Shown: positions 62,142 through 64,000 of the stretch, one piece after another
How the letters are laid out: each line of letters opens with the position of its first letter
Numbering within the stretch: the first letter of the stretch is position 1
NCBI GenBank assembly: GCA_024516035.1
Contig: CM044957.1
Location: 50,464,085-50,528,084 of the forward strand
Origin: Bactericera cockerelli
Lineage: Eukaryota; Arthropoda; Insecta; Hemiptera; Triozidae
Reading direction: 5' to 3'
Length of the DNA: 64,000 bases
Made by a program: the position numbers and the translations under genes
The notes under the pieces: model-generated
Databases searched by the model: none
What the model saw: only the letters and a program-made list of their open reading frames with translations
Told to the model about the DNA's origin: nothing

Positions 62142-62473
62142 ACGAGACGGAATCCAAGTCTCGTCTCGTGCAATAATAGGGGTTTTATCACAAGACTTCT
62201 CGAATATTCAGAGACAAAATACGGCCATGACTAATCGCGTGTTTTGATTAACATGGTCAAAAATGATTAACTGCTAAAACACAGCTCGAGACAGAGTACA
62301 AGACATTCAGCATAAAACAATGTGTTTTTCTCGGACGGAAGTTTTTTTTTGAGACAAGGACATTTTCTTGTGTTTTTAGCCAAGACGAGACATGAAATCA
62401 AAAACTTGTCCCTCTAAAAATCGAGACGAGAGTTCTCTCGACTCGAGTCCATCAGCTACAAGCAAGCGTCAGA
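62142..62473 (-). other. Probable 3' region of the secreted-protein gene
   Basis: Rich in GAGACGAG / CTCGTCTC motifs that can fold (62143-62170, 62380-62460). No poly-A signal could be assigned with confidence. Confidence 0.4.
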
Positions 62474-63319
62474 TCACAACCACCTCCCGCACACAGTCAC
62501 CACCGCTATACTCACACACAGCACTGACGACAGACTGGCCGCGCCCGACACCCCCCAGAAGCCATAGTGAAACACCTTGATGTAGTTCTCACTCTGCAGC
62601 CACGGGTTGGACCCGTCGTCAAAGTACATGGGGCACTTGTCCCGCTCCCTCTCGTACTCCTGCATGTCAATGGCCACAGCCGCCCCCTCCGTGTAGTTAT
62701 AGCTGGTCACATCCTGCCTCAGGTTACAGAACGGCCCCACAGCCTGGGACATGAGGATCCGGTTCAGATCCGCGCGCTGGTACACCCAACACCTGTACTT
62801 ACTGTACGGATCCAGCTCATCATACGTGATCAAGTACGACTTGAGATTCTCCTTCCAGAACCCGATGCACTTCATGCGGTAGTCCGGGTCACTGTAAATA
62901 TCCACAGGGCGTCCCAGATAATCGACTGTCAAGCAGTACGTCTCGTCGATGGTCACCTCCTTCTGGTCTGTGTCGCACACGGAGAAGTCAGATATGTTCT
63001 GTTTGCAGTGGAGGTTGGGGCGGGGGGACAGGGTGACTCCGCCGAGGATGCGCGTCTCGAACAGCGCGTCGCCCCGCTGGGTGAAGTTAAATTTCCCGCG
63101 ATGGGACAGCGCACCGGCACTGGGTTCTTGGCGAGGAACAGGTTGTAGCGCCACTGGTCGTCGTTCTTGAACTGCACGTAGGAGCACACGGTGTGGAAGT
63201 TGTCCTTGATGACGGCGATGCCCTTGCGGTAGCGGATCACGTTGTGGTGCCGGGGGACAAAGTCGAAGCAGAGGTAGTCCTTCTGGCACCCGTCCACCGT
63301 GAGGCGAGCCATCATGTAC
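62474..63319 (-). CDS. Secreted or GPI-anchored cysteine-rich protein, last exon
   Basis: About 282 residues of an extracellular protein; the 5' exons lie outside the window. Read from acceptor CCCGGCAG at 63320: YMMARLTVDGCQKDYLCFDF, VPRHHNVIRYRKGIAVIKDN, then after the shift FNFTQRGDALFETRILGGVT. Later blocks: VCDTDQKEVTIDETYCL, KSYLITYDELDPYSKYRCWV, DMQEYERERDKCPMYFDDGS. There are many Cys, sequons NFT, NIS and NYT, and a hydrophobic C-terminus (SLSSVLCVSIAVVTVCGRWL) suited to a GPI signal or membrane anchor. It recalls insect proteins carrying the DUF7042-7045 type domains; that name is from memory and tentative. One base appears missing near 63089-63098, which breaks the frame between PIAG and FNFTQ. 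Confidence 0.72.
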   Translation of the reverse strand, partial: VHDGSPHGGRVPEGLPLLRLCPPAPQRDPLPQGHRRHQGQLPHRVLLRAVQERRPVALQPVPRQEPSAGALSHRGKFNFTQRGDALFETRILGGVTLSPRPNLHCKQNISDFSVCDTDQKEVTIDETYCLTVDYLGRPVDIYSDPDYRMKCIGFWKENLKSYLITYDELDPYSKYRCWVYQRADLNRILMSQAVGPFCNLRQDVTSYNYTEGAAVAIDMQEYERERDKCPMYFDDGSNPWLQSENYIKVFHYGFWGVSGAASLSSVLCVSIAVVTVCGRWL

Positions 63320-63415
63320 CTGCCGGGCACAAGAGGAACTCAATTCATCATTTGTTATTATAAGATGGTACTAGATAAGATCAAAATTCAAAACATGTAT
63401 TATTACTTTTCTCAT

Positions 63416-63452
<37 letters not shown>

Positions 63453-63677
63453 GTCAACGATTAATCGAATTAACAAATGTGGTAGGAGCGAAATCGAAAA
63501 TTTATTTTTTTGAAATACAATATTCATTACAACTAAATTGATTCACCGCAGAGATAGAGAAGAAATACCTCTCTTCCTATGTCAAATGAGAGAGCACAAA
63601 CATTAAAGCTCATACCACCACACTAAAAGGGCAAAACAATATTACCCCTTCGTCTTGTGGTGGGGATTATGATTGAT
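63320..63677. other. Intron 5' of the secreted-protein exon
   Basis: AT-rich with a T run at 63419-63446; nothing else seen. Confidence 0.5.
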
Positions 63678-64000
63678 TTAATTTAGAATATTAAGTTTTT
63701 TTAAATTATGAATGAAATACATATTAATAAAATACAGAGATGAAGCAGAGGTAATTAGTGCTTTTGACTGATAATGTCTGTCAAAAGGACCAAGCCATGA
63801 TGAGCCTGACCCAAGAGAAGAGGATTTTACAACTGTACCAATAATGGTTATCTGGTTATCAGCTAATAAATTTAAAAAATAAAGCAATACTGGCACTTCT
63901 GAAGATTCTGAACACAAAATTTGTAAAGTTGAGCGACGTGCAGCAAGGTTTTTTGTTAGTGATGACTGAAATTCAAACACTTGTAATGCTACATATTTTT
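63678..64000 (-). CDS. Unidentified ORF open to the right edge
   Basis: Frame is open from base 64000 (VALQVFEFQSSLTKNLAARR) to a stop at 63678-63680. The first 70 residues (to SSWLGPFDR) have varied, protein-like composition; after that it becomes A/T-driven. I do not recognise it. It could be an exon, or a piece of a transposon or other repeat. Whether it belongs to the neighbouring gene is unknown. Confidence 0.3.
   Translation of the reverse strand, partial: KYVALQVFEFQSSLTKNLAARRSTLQILCSESSEVPVLLYFLNLLADNQITIIGTVVKSSSLGSGSSWLGPFDRHYQSKALITSASSLYFINMYFIHNLKKLNILN

Noticed and set aside
62567..63148. 193-codon plus-strand ORF
   Set aside because: Antisense shadow of the GC-rich secreted-protein exon, which has the conserved protein on the minus strand.

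Overview
The window is from an animal nuclear genome, almost certainly an insect. The genes are split by AT-rich introns of up to about 8.4 kb with GT-AG borders, the coding sequence matches conserved metazoan families, and most of the rest is interspersed repeats. The family mix and the tRNA-derived SINEs would fit a hemipteran, but the order is a guess.

Layout. (1) 1-21466, minus strand: the 5' two thirds of the cytoplasmic dynein intermediate chain gene (short wing/Dync1i); ten coding exons give 431 residues before the left edge cuts the WD40 domain. (2) 21467-33012: no gene seen; SINEs, MITEs and a 1.46-kb palindromic transposon. (3) 33013-38952, plus: a six-exon, 633-aa SANT + SWIRM protein related to MYSM1 but without the MPN/JAMM deubiquitinase domain. 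(4) 40188-41712 (plus a likely non-coding exon near 42117), minus: bora (aurora borealis), the Aurora-A/Plk1 activator, convergent with (3). (5) 43052-47438, plus: a SLC35E1-like nucleotide-sugar/triose-phosphate-type transporter, head-to-head with bora. (6) 53991-58201, minus: an unrecognised 174-aa, three-exon gene with a 1.8-kb long-TIR mariner-type element in intron 2. (7) 62474-63319, minus: the last exon of a cysteine-rich secreted or GPI-anchored insect protein, with one apparent frameshift; an unidentified ORF runs off the right edge.

The dynein chain and Bora both act in mitosis and microtubule biology, but nothing shows that the genes are functionally linked. At least seven tRNA-derived SINE families and several TIR elements fill the gaps, often nested so that target duplications can be read.

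The most unusual signal is in dynein intron 1. There are 13 copies of a 53-bp unit in perfect register with the end of coding exon 1. Each copy holds a 15-nt in-frame cassette (KELKD or a close variant) with a pyrimidine-rich acceptor and a consensus donor, that is, an array of candidate micro-exons. Other introns of this gene also carry tandem repeats beside their acceptors.
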